From: Thermoleophilia bacterium
GTDB lineage: Bacteria > Actinomycetota > Thermoleophilia > Miltoncostaeales > Miltoncostaeaceae
NCBI GenBank assembly: GCA_009694365.1
Contig: SHVE01000009.1
Location: 1-64,000 of the forward strand
Direction of reading: 5' to 3'
DNA: 64,000 nucleotides
In this document: positions 25,462 through 33,520 of the stretch, piece by piece
How positions within the stretch are numbered: position 1 is the first letter of the stretch
Layout: every line of letters begins with the position of its first letter
Notes under the pieces: model-generated
The model's database searches: none
What the model was told of the DNA's origin: nothing
What the model saw: only the letters and a program-made list of their open reading frames with translations
Translations under genes and position numbers: made by a program

Positions 25462-25467
25462 AGGTTA
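25462..25467 (-). promoter_or_regulatory. -10 hexamer TAACCT, dehydrogenase operon
   Basis: TAACCT on the minus strand precedes a 36-nt leader carrying GAGGAG in front of the TTG start. It is one of the leadered exceptions in the window. Confidence 0.45.
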
Positions 25468-25484
25468 GTCGGCGGCCGCCGTGA

Positions 25485-25682
25485 TCAGTCCGGCGCCCAG
25501 CCATCTGGTACCTGCGGGAGGGTGAGTGGGCTGTCATCCGTGTAACAGCGCAGCGTGGACGCGGCCATGGCGATCGCATCGGTCTGATCGACGAACGGAA
25601 TGCCGGGCACGAGACCGAACGCGCCGGGCACGAGATCGAACGCGATGTGAATCGCGAGGGCTGGACCGGAGGTCTCGAGCAT
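25485..25682 (-). CDS. Small hypothetical protein (doubtful)
   Basis: This is a 65-residue ORF from ATG 25682 that I do not recognise. It contains a duplicated LVPG element (FDLVPGAFGLVPGIPFVDQT) and one Cys. There is only a weak GGGAG before the start and no TAnnnT hexamer at the usual distance. Its codons are in keeping with the region, so it may be a small gene or a gene remnant. Confidence 0.28.
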   Translation of the reverse strand: MLETSGPALAIHIAFDLVPGAFGLVPGIPFVDQTDAIAMAASTLRCYTDDSPLTLPQVPDGWAPD

Positions 25683-25806
25683 GGTCTCCCGGCGGCGATG
25701 CCCATCAGGACGCGCTGCGTGGGCGTCGGTGGGGTGCTACGTCCCGTGTCTGGGGGGCGGTCCCAACCATTGCACCCCCACGTCGTCGTGGTGCGTGCCC
25801 TACCGG

Positions 25807-25812
25807 TACGGT
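25807..25812 (+). promoter_or_regulatory. -10 hexamer TACGGT, leaderless small membrane protein
   Basis: TACGGT ends 6 nt before the ATG at 25819, the same geometry as other leaderless heads in this window. Confidence 0.4.
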
Positions 25813-25818
25813 GGCGCC

Positions 25819-26007
25819 ATGGCCACCGACGGACAGCCCTCACGCCCGCTCGCCATTGCGCTGGTGGTGCTCGCAGCCCTCGCGTTCATCGGGGTGCTGG
25901 CTGGTCTCGCAATCGGTCGCATGGATCTCGTGGGGATCTCCGCCGTGGCGCTCGTGGGTCTGTGGTTTGGCCTCAGGTGGATCCCGCGCGCAGGTCACCG
26001 GCGCTGA
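25819..26007 (+). CDS. Small two-span membrane protein
   Basis: The 62-residue protein starts with a short polar head and then has two hydrophobic spans (IALVVLAALAFIGVLAGLAI and VGISAVALVGLWFGLRWI), ending in an Arg-rich tail. It is unrecognised. The ATG is supported by a TACGGT hexamer 6 nt upstream; the longer open frame before it is out of character. Its last 35 bp overlap the 3' end of the convergent VKOR gene. Confidence 0.6.
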   Translation: MATDGQPSRPLAIALVVLAALAFIGVLAGLAIGRMDLVGISAVALVGLWFGLRWIPRAGHRR

Positions 26008-26401
26008 TCACGCGCCACACCGCCACGGTGAGGGAGAAGACCATGACCACGAGACTCGCCAAGCACCACGGGCAGAGCGCGTGGATGAGGGCGATCTCGG
26101 CGTAGAGGAGCCAGAGCGAGAAGAGCAGGCCACCGATTCCCATGACGACGGCGAGCAGCCGTCCGGGGAATCCGGGGATGAACGCGGACGCCAGGATCAG
26201 TGCGTAGGTGATGAGTCCGAGGTAGGACAGCGACACGCCGAAGATTTCGGCATACCGCGATGACTGCACCGTGGCGCAGCCGCCGCCGATGATGCAAGTC
26301 GGGGTGCCCCCCGAGAACCGCTCGTACGACAGGTAGCCGGTGATTACCATCCCGATTACGGCCCCGACAGCCTGCGCGATGCGCAGGCGGGTGAGGATCA
26401 G
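25973..26401 (-). CDS. Vitamin K epoxide reductase (VKOR)-family protein
   Basis: The protein is a four-helix VKOR: YLSYERFSGGTPTCIIGGGC loop, SLSYLGLITYALIL, and the CPWC redox pair in ALCPWCLASLVVMV. It reoxidises a periplasmic thiol oxidase with quinone. The only ATG (26350) would cut helix 1 in half. Upstream the frame continues as RIAQAVGAVIG with no ATG, GTG or TTG, to a CTG at 26401 that overlaps the DsbA stop as CTGA. A CTG start is therefore inferred. It pairs with the DsbA-like gene as an oxidant/recharger unit. Confidence 0.82.
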   Translation of the reverse strand: MILTRLRIAQAVGAVIGMVITGYLSYERFSGGTPTCIIGGGCATVQSSRYAEIFGVSLSYLGLITYALILASAFIPGFPGRLLAVVMGIGGLLFSLWLLYAEIALIHALCPWCLASLVVMVFSLTVAVWRVISAGDLRAGST

Positions 26402-27090
26402 CGCACGGCCTCGATCGCGCTGAGGATCGCCGCGGGCTCAACGGCGCCGGTGATCATTCTCGTGCCCCCGGGTCCCGTAATCATGAACGTGGGCGTGGCG
26501 TTCACATTGGCGGCCTTGGCACGGTCAGCGGCGGCGAAGACGGCTGTCCCGACGGCGTCCGTCGTGCGTGCGGTCGTCCAGGCCGCCACGTCGAGTCCGG
26601 GGACTGCGGCCGCGATGGCCGTGAGCAACTCCTCCGTGGCCCATCCCGAGTTCTCGGCGCCCTGGTTGGCGTAGAGGATCTCGGTGAAGGGCCACGCTTT
26701 GTTCTGCTGCGCCGCCGCCGCGATCGCGATGGCGGCCGTGGACGAGTCGGAGCCGATCAAGGTGAGAGGCTCGATGACGAGCGTGGCCGTGCCGTCCGTG
26801 ACGGGCCCCGTGATGATGTCGGGGATGGTCCGGTCACTGGCGTTCTTGCACACCGGGCACTGGGGGTCGATGAATTCCGTCACGGTGACCGGAGCCCCTG
26901 GCGTGCCGATCGCGAAACCGGACTGCGGCAAGCTCTTGGTCAGTGCCACCGCGGTGTCCACGCCCGTCAGGGACGAGGCCGATGGCAAGTCGGACGAACT
27001 GCCGCCGGAGGCACTCATAACCACGAGTACCACCACGACGATGACGGCGATGAGGGACGCCCCGCTGATAGTCCATGCCCTACGTGACAC
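26398..27090 (-). CDS. DsbA-like membrane-anchored thiol-disulfide oxidoreductase
   Basis: A single N-terminal anchor (IAVIVVVVLVVMSASGG) precedes a thioredoxin fold with TEFIDPQCPVCKN (CPVC active site), an inserted helical region, and the cis-Pro segment NATPTFMI. It should introduce disulfides into exported proteins and be reoxidised by the VKOR encoded directly after it. The start is GTG 27090, with GAGGAG six nt upstream. Length (230) is normal for actinobacterial DsbA-like proteins. Confidence 0.9.
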   Translation of the reverse strand: MSRRAWTISGASLIAVIVVVVLVVMSASGGSSSDLPSASSLTGVDTAVALTKSLPQSGFAIGTPGAPVTVTEFIDPQCPVCKNASDRTIPDIITGPVTDGTATLVIEPLTLIGSDSSTAAIAIAAAAQQNKAWPFTEILYANQGAENSGWATEELLTAIAAAVPGLDVAAWTTARTTDAVGTAVFAAADRAKAANVNATPTFMITGPGGTRMITGAVEPAAILSAIEAVR

Positions 27091-27176
27091 CGGTTGCTCC
27101 TCGGCCTAGCCACCGCACGTGCGGTGGACCGGGATGAATGATCGCACTCGGGAGGGGATTTCGCCGTGCCGGTGGG

Positions 27177-27749
27177 TCAGTCGAGGTCGAACCCCATCTG
27201 GTCGTCGCTCGTTGATCGGTCGACGGATGGGGCGGGTACCTCGGTTACGGATGGGGCGGGTACCTCGGTCACGGGCGGGGCCGCCACCGCGGTCGCCGCC
27301 GCGTCTTGGGCCAATTGGTCGACGCGCTCGTTCATTTCGTGCCCGGCGTGTCCTCGCACGAGGCGCGGGGACACCGATGCGTGGCGTGCCATCTGGGTGA
27401 GGAGGCGTTCCCAGAGATCGCGATTGGCCACGGGCTTCTTGCCGGCGGTCCTCCAGTCCCGTCGCTGCCACGCGTCGAGCCAGTGGGCGCTGATCGCGAG
27501 GGCGACGTACGACGAGTCGGTCACCAACTCCACGGTGGACCCCGCCGGCGTGGCGGCGAGCCCCTCGATGACCGCCGTCAGCTCCATGCGGTTGTTAGTG
27601 CTGGGGACCTCGGTGCCGGTAAGCACCACCTCGGACCCGTCGTGCGCGACGACGATGGCGGCCCAGCCCCCCCGAGCGTCGGCCGTGCCGTTGCCCGAGC
27701 ACGCGCCATCGGTGACGACCGTGACGGGATGTTGCGCGCGGTGGGTCAT
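27177..27749 (-). CDS. rnhA: Ribonuclease HI with octapeptide-repeat tail
   Basis: Residues 1-145 are RNase HI with all four acidic catalytic residues visible: TDGACSGNG (Asp), NNRMELTAVIEGL (Glu), LVTDSSYVALA (Asp) and HEMNERVDQLAQ (Asp). It removes RNA from RNA-DNA hybrids. The last 45 residues are an extension not part of the fold: Ala-rich sequence, then VTEVPAPS repeats and an acidic end (DDQMGFDLD) that could bind a partner. The ATG at 27749 lies 8 nt after TATGCT. Confidence 0.93.
   Translation of the reverse strand: MTHRAQHPVTVVTDGACSGNGTADARGGWAAIVVAHDGSEVVLTGTEVPSTNNRMELTAVIEGLAATPAGSTVELVTDSSYVALAISAHWLDAWQRRDWRTAGKKPVANRDLWERLLTQMARHASVSPRLVRGHAGHEMNERVDQLAQDAAATAVAAPPVTEVPAPSVTEVPAPSVDRSTSDDQMGFDLD
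27224..27282 (-). repeat. 24-bp in-frame tandem repeat in rnhA
   Basis: Two 24-bp units (27224-27247 and 27248-27271), differing at one base, and a degenerate partial third encode the octapeptide VTEVPAPS near the C-terminus of RNase HI. Confidence 0.9.
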
Positions 27750-27757
27750 CGTGGCGC

Positions 27758-27763
27758 AGCATA
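27758..27763 (-). promoter_or_regulatory. -10 hexamer TATGCT, leaderless rnhA
   Basis: TATGCT on the minus strand ends 8 nt before ATG 27749, with no Shine-Dalgarno between. Confidence 0.45.
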
Positions 27764-27812
27764 GAGGGACGTTTCGACACGGAGCGTGCGCCCGATGCGT
27801 GTGCCGGATGCT

Positions 27813-27818
27813 TACCGT
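27813..27818 (+). promoter_or_regulatory. -10 hexamer TACCGT, leaderless prepilin peptidase
   Basis: TACCGT ends 6 nt before ATG 27825 and argues for that start over GTG 27786. Confidence 0.4.
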
Positions 27819-27824
27819 GCGGGC

Positions 27825-28277
27825 ATGGGTGGTGGGGGGTACGCGACCGTTATTGCCGTAGTTCTCGTGGGTGCCCTCGTACCGATATCCGTCGCGGACG
27901 TGCGGTCACGCATCGTTCCCGATCCCATCGTGGTGCCGGCCATCGCACTCGCGATTCTCGCTGGGATGCTGATGGACGGTGGCCTGGGGTGGGGTGCCCC
28001 GGTCGGTGCGCTCGCCGGGGCGGGTGTTCTGCTGCTGCCCGCTCTCCTGCGTCCCGACGCGATGGGGATGGGCGACGTCAAACTGGCAGGCCTCATTGGC
28101 GCCTGCCTCGGGGTGACGGCGGGTATCGCCGCTATTGTCGTGGGGTTGGGAACGGGCGCCTGTTTCGGACTCGTACTCGCCCGGCGAGGCCGGGCGCGAC
28201 CCCGCGACGTGTTCATACCGCTGGCCCCCTTCCTCGCGGTGGGCGCGTTGCTGGTGCTCTCCGTGACCGTCGTGTAA
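27825..28277 (+). CDS. Type IV prepilin peptidase (A24 family, catalytic domain only)
   Basis: The 150-residue polytopic protein carries both aspartate motifs of the GxGD peptidases: SVADVRSRIVPD near the first loop and GMGDVKLAGLIG. It cleaves leader peptides of type IV pilins or related pseudopilins. The N-methyltransferase domain of full PilD is absent, as in Flp/Tad (CpaA-type) enzymes. No pilus genes are in the window. Confidence 0.85.
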   Translation: MGGGGYATVIAVVLVGALVPISVADVRSRIVPDPIVVPAIALAILAGMLMDGGLGWGAPVGALAGAGVLLLPALLRPDAMGMGDVKLAGLIGACLGVTAGIAAIVVGLGTGACFGLVLARRGRARPRDVFIPLAPFLAVGALLVLSVTVV

Positions 28278-28646
28278 TCGGCCCACGGGTCCGTCGGTCA
28301 CCGTTACGCGCATGAGTCCGGTGCCGCCCCACAACCACGGTGTTTCGGCCCCGGGTGGGCACCGATTGAGTTCCCGACCAGTGGTGCGGTTGTTGCCTCC
28401 ATCCCCTCGGACGCTGGTGGCCACGGGTGCTCCCACCGTCCCCGCGTGGGGGATTTCGGATGCGTGGGCGTTGGTGGGGTCGGGACGGGCCACCGGGTCG
28501 CACCCCGGTGTGACGCGCGAACCGCTGGCGGGGTAGAGACATGCGGCAGGGCACGTGGGAGCGGACCGGCCGACGCACCGCGACGGACAGGCTCCAGTGA
28601 CCGGATGCGTCGGGCGGGTCACCGAACCGACCCCGCAGCCTGCAGG
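28278..28646. other. Intergenic spacer before the aro operon
   Basis: About 370 bp of GC-rich sequence with short open frames on both strands, none with a start signal or recognisable content. The downstream end carries the aroC -10 hexamer. It may be eroded coding DNA, but I cannot identify it. Confidence 0.45.
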
Positions 28647-28652
28647 TAGACT
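28647..28652 (+). promoter_or_regulatory. -10 hexamer TAGACT, leaderless aroC operon
   Basis: TAGACT ends 9 nt before the aroC ATG at 28662. No -35 box and no Shine-Dalgarno are evident. Confidence 0.5.
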
Positions 28653-28661
28653 CCGGCCCCA

Positions 28662-29822
28662 ATGGCTCTCATCTACCGCACCGCCGGGGAGTCACACGGC
28701 CCGGCCCTCACCACGATCATCGAAGGCGTTCCCGCAGGCCTCCCGATCACCCCGGACGACATCGATACCGATCTTGCGCGTCGTCAATTGGGGTACGGCC
28801 GTGGTGGGCGTCAGAAGATCGAGACCGACCGCGTCGAGGTGACCGCTGGCATCCGCCATGGGCGAACGCTTGGGAGTCCCATGGCGCTCGTGGTGGCGAA
28901 CCGGGACTTCGCCAACTGGTCGGAGGATCGCATGGCTATCTGGGAGCCGGCCACTGCGGTGGACCCCATCACGCTGCCCCGCCCGGGCCACGCCGACCTC
29001 GCGGGCATGCAGAAGTACGAAACGGATGACCTGCGCAACATCCTAGAGCGCGCGAGCGCCCGGGAGACCGCGGCCCGCGTGGCCGCCGGGGGCGTGGCCA
29101 AGGTTCTGCTGCGTCGCTACGGCATGGAGGTGCGGAGCCATGTCGTGGGGGTTGGTCCCGAGACGACCCCACGCCGCGACGATCTGGTGCTCGCCGACTT
29201 CGAGGGAGTGGATGACAGCCCGGTGCGGGCGCTCGATCCGGATGCGTCCGCCCGCATGCGTGCAGCCATCAAGGCGGCGGGCCGCGACAGTGACACCCTC
29301 GGCGGTATCTTCGAGGTGTGGGTGTTCGGATGCCTGCCGGGTCTCGGATCGCATGTCAGCGGCGAGACCCGACTCGATGGCCGCATCGGGCAGGCGGTGC
29401 TGGGCATTCAGGCCATCAAGGGGGTCGAGATCGGCGACGGTTTCGAACTCGGGCGTATCCGTGGCAGTACGGCCCACGATGAGATCTTCTGGAGTGAGGA
29501 GCGGGGATACTTCCGTAAGACCAACCGGGCGGGTGGCCTCGAGGGGGGGATGACCCACGGTGCCCCGCTGGTGGTGCGCGCGGTGATGAAGCCCATCTCC
29601 ACCCTCAGCCGCCCACTGGCATCCGTAGATGTACACAGTAAGGAGGCCGTCTCGGCCTTCAAGGAACGTGCCGACATCTGCGCGGTTCCCGCCGCCGCCG
29701 TCATCGCCGAGGCCGTCATCGCGTTCGTTCTCGCGCAGGCGCTCATCGAGAAGTTTGGCGGCGATTCCATCGCATCACTCGACGCCGCGGTGGACCGCTA
29801 CCGCGCGGTACTGGCTCGCTAG
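28662..29822 (+). CDS. aroC: Chorismate synthase
   Basis: At 386 residues it is the usual size for the actinobacterial enzyme. RTAGESHGPALTTIIEG (His near residue 11), RQLGYGRGGRQKIE, PGHADLAGMQKY and ERASARETAARVA form the FMN/EPSP site, with NRAGGLEGGMTHGAP near the C-terminal third. It converts EPSP to chorismate and needs reduced FMN. First gene of the operon. Confidence 0.97.
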   Translation: MALIYRTAGESHGPALTTIIEGVPAGLPITPDDIDTDLARRQLGYGRGGRQKIETDRVEVTAGIRHGRTLGSPMALVVANRDFANWSEDRMAIWEPATAVDPITLPRPGHADLAGMQKYETDDLRNILERASARETAARVAAGGVAKVLLRRYGMEVRSHVVGVGPETTPRRDDLVLADFEGVDDSPVRALDPDASARMRAAIKAAGRDSDTLGGIFEVWVFGCLPGLGSHVSGETRLDGRIGQAVLGIQAIKGVEIGDGFELGRIRGSTAHDEIFWSEERGYFRKTNRAGGLEGGMTHGAPLVVRAVMKPISTLSRPLASVDVHSKEAVSAFKERADICAVPAAAVIAEAVIAFVLAQALIEKFGGDSIASLDAAVDRYRAVLAR

Positions 29823-29823
29823 C

Positions 29824-30354
29824 GTGGCCACGGAGCGCTGGATCGCGCTCGCGGGGTACATGGGCGCGGGCAAGACCACGGTGGGGCGGATGACCGCCGA
29901 CCTGCTGGGTGTGGAGTTCCTGGACGCCGACGATCTCGTGGAGGCCCACGCGCGCCAGCCCATCTCCGAGATCTTCGCGCAGCGGGGTGAACTGTGGTTC
30001 CGGCGCACCGAGGAGGATCTCATCCGCGAGCACCTCACGGCCGTGCCCGGCGTGCTCGCACTGGGCGGCGGAGCGCTCGGGAGTCCGCGTACGCGGGACC
30101 TGCTGGGGCGGGAGGCCTGGGTGGCATGGCTGCAGATCGCTCCCGAGGTGGCGTGGAATCGCGTGGGCGGCGCACCGGGGCGCCCTCTCGCGCTCGATCA
30201 CGACCGGTTCGTCCGGCGCGCCGGGGAGCGCGAGCACGTGTACCGCGAGGCGGCCGACGTGATCCTCGACGGGTCCCGCGCGCCCGAGGATCTGGCGCGC
30301 ATCCTGGCCGAGTGGTCCGGAGACGGCGGACCCGACCAGGATGTGGCCGGGTGA
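29824..30354 (+). CDS. aroK: Shikimate kinase
   Basis: In this 176-residue protein the Walker A GYMGAGKTT (11-19), DADDLVEAHARQPISEIFA and ALGGGAL shikimate-binding segments and the adenine-lid GAPGRPLAL are present. It phosphorylates shikimate. GTG 29824 begins one base after the aroC stop and fits the family N-terminus. Its stop overlaps the aroB GTG. Confidence 0.95.
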   Translation: MATERWIALAGYMGAGKTTVGRMTADLLGVEFLDADDLVEAHARQPISEIFAQRGELWFRRTEEDLIREHLTAVPGVLALGGGALGSPRTRDLLGREAWVAWLQIAPEVAWNRVGGAPGRPLALDHDRFVRRAGEREHVYREAADVILDGSRAPEDLARILAEWSGDGGPDQDVAG

Positions 30355-31448
30355 GCACGGTGCACAGGGACCCGGTCATCGTCGCTGCCATCGGAACGCG
30401 TGAGGTGCCCGTGTATCTCGGTGTCGGCATGCTCGACGCGGTGGGTGGGATTGTCTGCGCGCGCGGTGAGACGAGTGGCGTGTTCGTGGTGGTGGACGAC
30501 GGTGTCATCGCCGCAGGTGAGAGGGTGGCCGAGTCGTGTCGGTCCGCCGACCTTCGGGTGACCGTGGCGGCGGTGGCGGCGGGCGAGGCGTCGAAGAGCC
30601 TCGGCGAGATCGAGCGGTTGGCCCGGGAGGCGGCCCAGGTCGGAATCCGCCGCCGCGACGTTGTGGTGGCCGTGGGGGGTGGGGTGGTCGGCGACCTCGC
30701 GGGTTTTCTCGCCGCCACGTACCAGCGCGGCGTACGGCTCGTCCAGGTACCCACCACGCTGCTCGCGATGGTGGACTCGTCCCTCGGTGGCAAGACCGGC
30801 GTGGACCTGCCGGAGGGCAAGAACTACGTGGGCGCCGTCTGGCAGCCCGAGGCCGTGGTCATGGATACGGGCGTGCTTCGCACCCTGTCTGCCCGCGAGT
30901 TGTCGTGCGGCTTCGCCGAGGTCGTGAAGTACGGACTGCTGGTGGGTGGCGACCTCATGGGAACCGTGGCGGCGTGGCCGTCCCTGCCCGGGCCGGATGC
31001 GGATCTTACCGACCTCATTCGCCGCTGCGCTGACGTGAAACTCGAGGTGGTGGCCGACGACGAGTTCGACCTCGGTCGCCGCGCGATCCTCAATCTGGGC
31101 CATACGGTGGGGCATGCCATCGAAGCGGCGGCCGGGTACGACCTGTACCACCACGGGGAAGCTATCTCTCTGGGTCTTCTCGCGGCACTTCGCATCAGCG
31201 AGCGTGTGCTGGGCCTCGATCCGGTGTGGCGCGAGCGGACGGCGGAGATCCTGGCCCGCCACGGCCTGCCCATCCATCTCGATCCGTCCGTGGGGGTCGC
31301 CGAGGTCATCGAGATCATGTCGCGTGACAAGAAGGCCGATGGACGTGCGCTGAACATGGTGTTGCTTCGCGCGCCCGGCGACGTCCTCTCCCACCAAAAC
31401 CCCGATCCCGCCATCATCCGCGCGGCTGTGGAGGACCTGTCGTCGTGA
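30351..31448 (+). CDS. aroB: 3-dehydroquinate synthase
   Basis: The 365-residue protein has VAVGGGVVGDLAGFLAATYQ (NAD binding), PTTLLAMVDSSLGGKTGV, GFAEVVKYGLL and the zinc-ligand segments LNLGHTVGHAIE and HHGEAISLGL. It makes 3-dehydroquinate from DAHP. The GTG start overlaps the aroK stop as GTGA. Confidence 0.97.
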   Translation: MSTVHRDPVIVAAIGTREVPVYLGVGMLDAVGGIVCARGETSGVFVVVDDGVIAAGERVAESCRSADLRVTVAAVAAGEASKSLGEIERLAREAAQVGIRRRDVVVAVGGGVVGDLAGFLAATYQRGVRLVQVPTTLLAMVDSSLGGKTGVDLPEGKNYVGAVWQPEAVVMDTGVLRTLSARELSCGFAEVVKYGLLVGGDLMGTVAAWPSLPGPDADLTDLIRRCADVKLEVVADDEFDLGRRAILNLGHTVGHAIEAAAGYDLYHHGEAISLGLLAALRISERVLGLDPVWRERTAEILARHGLPIHLDPSVGVAEVIEIMSRDKKADGRALNMVLLRAPGDVLSHQNPDPAIIRAAVEDLSS

Positions 31449-31882
31449 TTCGCATCGCATTGATCCACGGACCCAATTTGAACATGCTCGGCCGTCGGCC
31501 GTCGACCCACTACGGCACCCTGACCTTGCCCGAACTCGAGGCGCAGGTGCGGGCCTGGGGTGACGAGCGTGGTATGCAGGTGGGCACGTTCCAGACGAAC
31601 TTCGAAGGTGCGTTCCTCGAGCACGTGCACGGACTCGCCGGGGCGGTGGACGGCGCCATCGTCAACCCCGGGGCGTGGACGCACTATCAGTGGTCCATCC
31701 GCGACGCGCTCGAGATAATGGGTGCGCCATTCGTGGAGGTGCACCTGTCCGATGTGGAGGCCCGCGAGGACCACCGCAAGGTCTCGGTGGTGCGCGACAT
31801 CGCGTTGGCCGCGGTATGGGGCAAGGGGCCGGACGGATACCGCGAGGCCCTCGACATCCTGAAGGCGGATCTCACCGGTTGA
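31445..31882 (+). CDS. aroQ: Type II 3-dehydroquinate dehydratase
   Basis: The 145-residue type II enzyme begins HGPNLNMLGRRPSTHYG; Tyr23 is the catalytic base and the preceding Arg pair is the mobile lid. INPGAWTHYQWSIRDAL and VEVHLSDVEAREDHRK complete the site. It dehydrates 3-dehydroquinate. GTG 31445 overlaps the aroB stop. Confidence 0.95.
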   Translation: MIRIALIHGPNLNMLGRRPSTHYGTLTLPELEAQVRAWGDERGMQVGTFQTNFEGAFLEHVHGLAGAVDGAIVNPGAWTHYQWSIRDALEIMGAPFVEVHLSDVEAREDHRKVSVVRDIALAAVWGKGPDGYREALDILKADLTG

Positions 31883-32949
31883 GCAGCGACGCGCGTCAGG
31901 CGCGCCTCGAGGACGTGCTGGCCACGGAGGGGCTTGACGCCCTCCTAGTGACGGATCCCGTGAACGTGCGGTACCTCTCGGGGTTCGTGGGTTCGAACGG
32001 TGTGGTGGTCGCCGCGCCGGGTCGCTGGACGCTTCTCACCGACTCGCGGTACGCGGTATCGGCGCGGTCACAGGTCGGCGGAATGGACGTGATCATCGCC
32101 AGCCGTGACCTGATGGATCGTCTCGGAGATGCGGTGCCGCCGGGTCGTGTGGGTATCGAGGCCGAGACCGTGAGCGTCGCCCGACGCGATCGGCTGGCCG
32201 GGACCCTCACCCGTGCCGAACTGGTGCCCACCATCGGTGTGGTGGAGCGGCTGCGGGTGGTCAAGGATTCCGAGGAGCTGGACCTCATCCGTGAGGCCGC
32301 GCGCATCTCCGACCTCGCCCTGTCGCGTCTGATCGATGAGGGGTTCGCGGGGCGTACCGAGGCGCAGGTGGCCTGGGCGCTGGAGGGGTGGATGCGCGCT
32401 GCCGGTGCCGATGGTGCGAGCTTCGAGATCATCGTGGCCGGTGGTCCGCACGGCGCGCTCCCCCACGCCGTGCCCCGTCCCGAGGTCATCGGTACCGACA
32501 CCCTCGTGGTGGTCGACATGGGCGCCCGGTACGCCGGATATGCGTCCGACTGCACCCGCACTCTCGCCACGGGTACGCTTTCGCCCCGGCTGGAGGAGAC
32601 CTATACGGTGTGCTACGAGGCTCATCGGGCCGCTCTGGCAGCATGTCGGGCAGGGGTCCCCACCGGGGATCTTGATGCGGTGGCCCGCGGGGTCATCGCG
32701 GATGCAGGGCTCGGGGAGTACTTCGGGCACGGCCTCGGACACGGGGTGGGTCTGGAGATCCACGAGCGTCCGTGGCTTCGTCAGGGGGCCGAGGAGGTCC
32801 TTGCGACCGGGATGGTTGTCACAATCGAGCCGGGTATCTATCGGGAAGGGGTCGGCGGGGTACGAATTGAGGACCTCGTCATCGTCACCGACGATGGCTG
32901 CGAGGTACTCACACGTGTTCCCACCGACCTGATCACCACGACGGCATAG
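31879..32949 (+). CDS. pepP: Xaa-Pro aminopeptidase (M24B)
   Basis: The 356-residue creatinase-fold peptidase has an N-terminal domain (TDPVNVRYLSGFVGSNGVVV) and a pita-bread domain with all five metal ligands: DMGARYAGYASDCTRT (two Asp), GHGLGHGVGLEIHE (His), TIEPGIY (Glu) and GGVRIEDL (Glu). It removes residues N-terminal to proline. The start is TTG 31879, overlapping the aroQ stop as TTGA. This aroQ-pepP-efp order is typical of Gram-positive genomes, where EF-P handles proline stretches. Confidence 0.93.
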   Translation: MSSDARQARLEDVLATEGLDALLVTDPVNVRYLSGFVGSNGVVVAAPGRWTLLTDSRYAVSARSQVGGMDVIIASRDLMDRLGDAVPPGRVGIEAETVSVARRDRLAGTLTRAELVPTIGVVERLRVVKDSEELDLIREAARISDLALSRLIDEGFAGRTEAQVAWALEGWMRAAGADGASFEIIVAGGPHGALPHAVPRPEVIGTDTLVVVDMGARYAGYASDCTRTLATGTLSPRLEETYTVCYEAHRAALAACRAGVPTGDLDAVARGVIADAGLGEYFGHGLGHGVGLEIHERPWLRQGAEEVLATGMVVTIEPGIYREGVGGVRIEDLVIVTDDGCEVLTRVPTDLITTTA

Positions 32950-32959
32950 AGGAGATGGG

Positions 32960-33520
32960 TTGGGCGCCACCAGCAGCAACGATCTGAAGAACGGTTGGGT
33001 CCTCGACGTCGACGGCGACCTCGTCAGCGTCGTCTCGTTCCAGCACGTCAAGCCGGGGAAGGGCGGTGCGTTCGTGCGCACCAAGCTCAAGCGGCTCGGC
33101 AGCGGCGCGGTCCTCGACCGCACCTTCCGCGCGGGTGAGAAGCTCGAGCGGGTGACCACCGAGACCAAGACCATGCAGATGCTCTACGAGGACGGTGACC
33201 ACATCGTGCTCATGGACACCGCGACCTACGAGCAGGTCAGCGTGCCCAAGGCGAACATCGACGCGCTCGACCTGATCGCGCTCACCAGCGAGGTGCAGGT
33301 GTTGTTCGTGCGCGACGCGCCGTTTCGCGTGGAGCCACCGACGTCGGTCGAACTTCTGGTCACCCAAACCGATCCCGGGGTGAAGGGGGACACCGTCTCC
33401 AACGTCACCAAGCCGGCCCTGCTCGAGACCGGGGCCACCGTCAGTGTCCCGCTGTTCGTCAACGAGGGTGATCGCATCAAGGTGGACACCCGCACTCGGG
33501 AGTACGTGAGTCGGGTATGA
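32960..33520 (+). CDS. efp: Elongation factor P
   Basis: The 186-residue three-domain EF-P has the N-terminal KOW-like domain with QHVKPGKGGAFVRTKLK, whose tip lysine contacts the P-site tRNA, and the conserved end FVNEGDRIKVDTRTREYVSR. It rescues ribosomes stalled at polyproline. The start is TTG 32960 with AGAGGAG six nt upstream. No modification gene (epmA/epmB) is present in the window. Confidence 0.96.
   Translation: MGATSSNDLKNGWVLDVDGDLVSVVSFQHVKPGKGGAFVRTKLKRLGSGAVLDRTFRAGEKLERVTTETKTMQMLYEDGDHIVLMDTATYEQVSVPKANIDALDLIALTSEVQVLFVRDAPFRVEPPTSVELLVTQTDPGVKGDTVSNVTKPALLETGATVSVPLFVNEGDRIKVDTRTREYVSRV

Noticed and set aside
25485-25682. YkvA/DUF1232-like assignment for the small minus-strand ORF
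   Set aside because: The DLVPG repeats only superficially resemble the DLIPD motif of that family.
28312-28649. Short plus-strand ORFs before aroC
   Set aside because: No start signals, low-complexity Pro/Arg/Gly content and heavy overlap with antisense frames.
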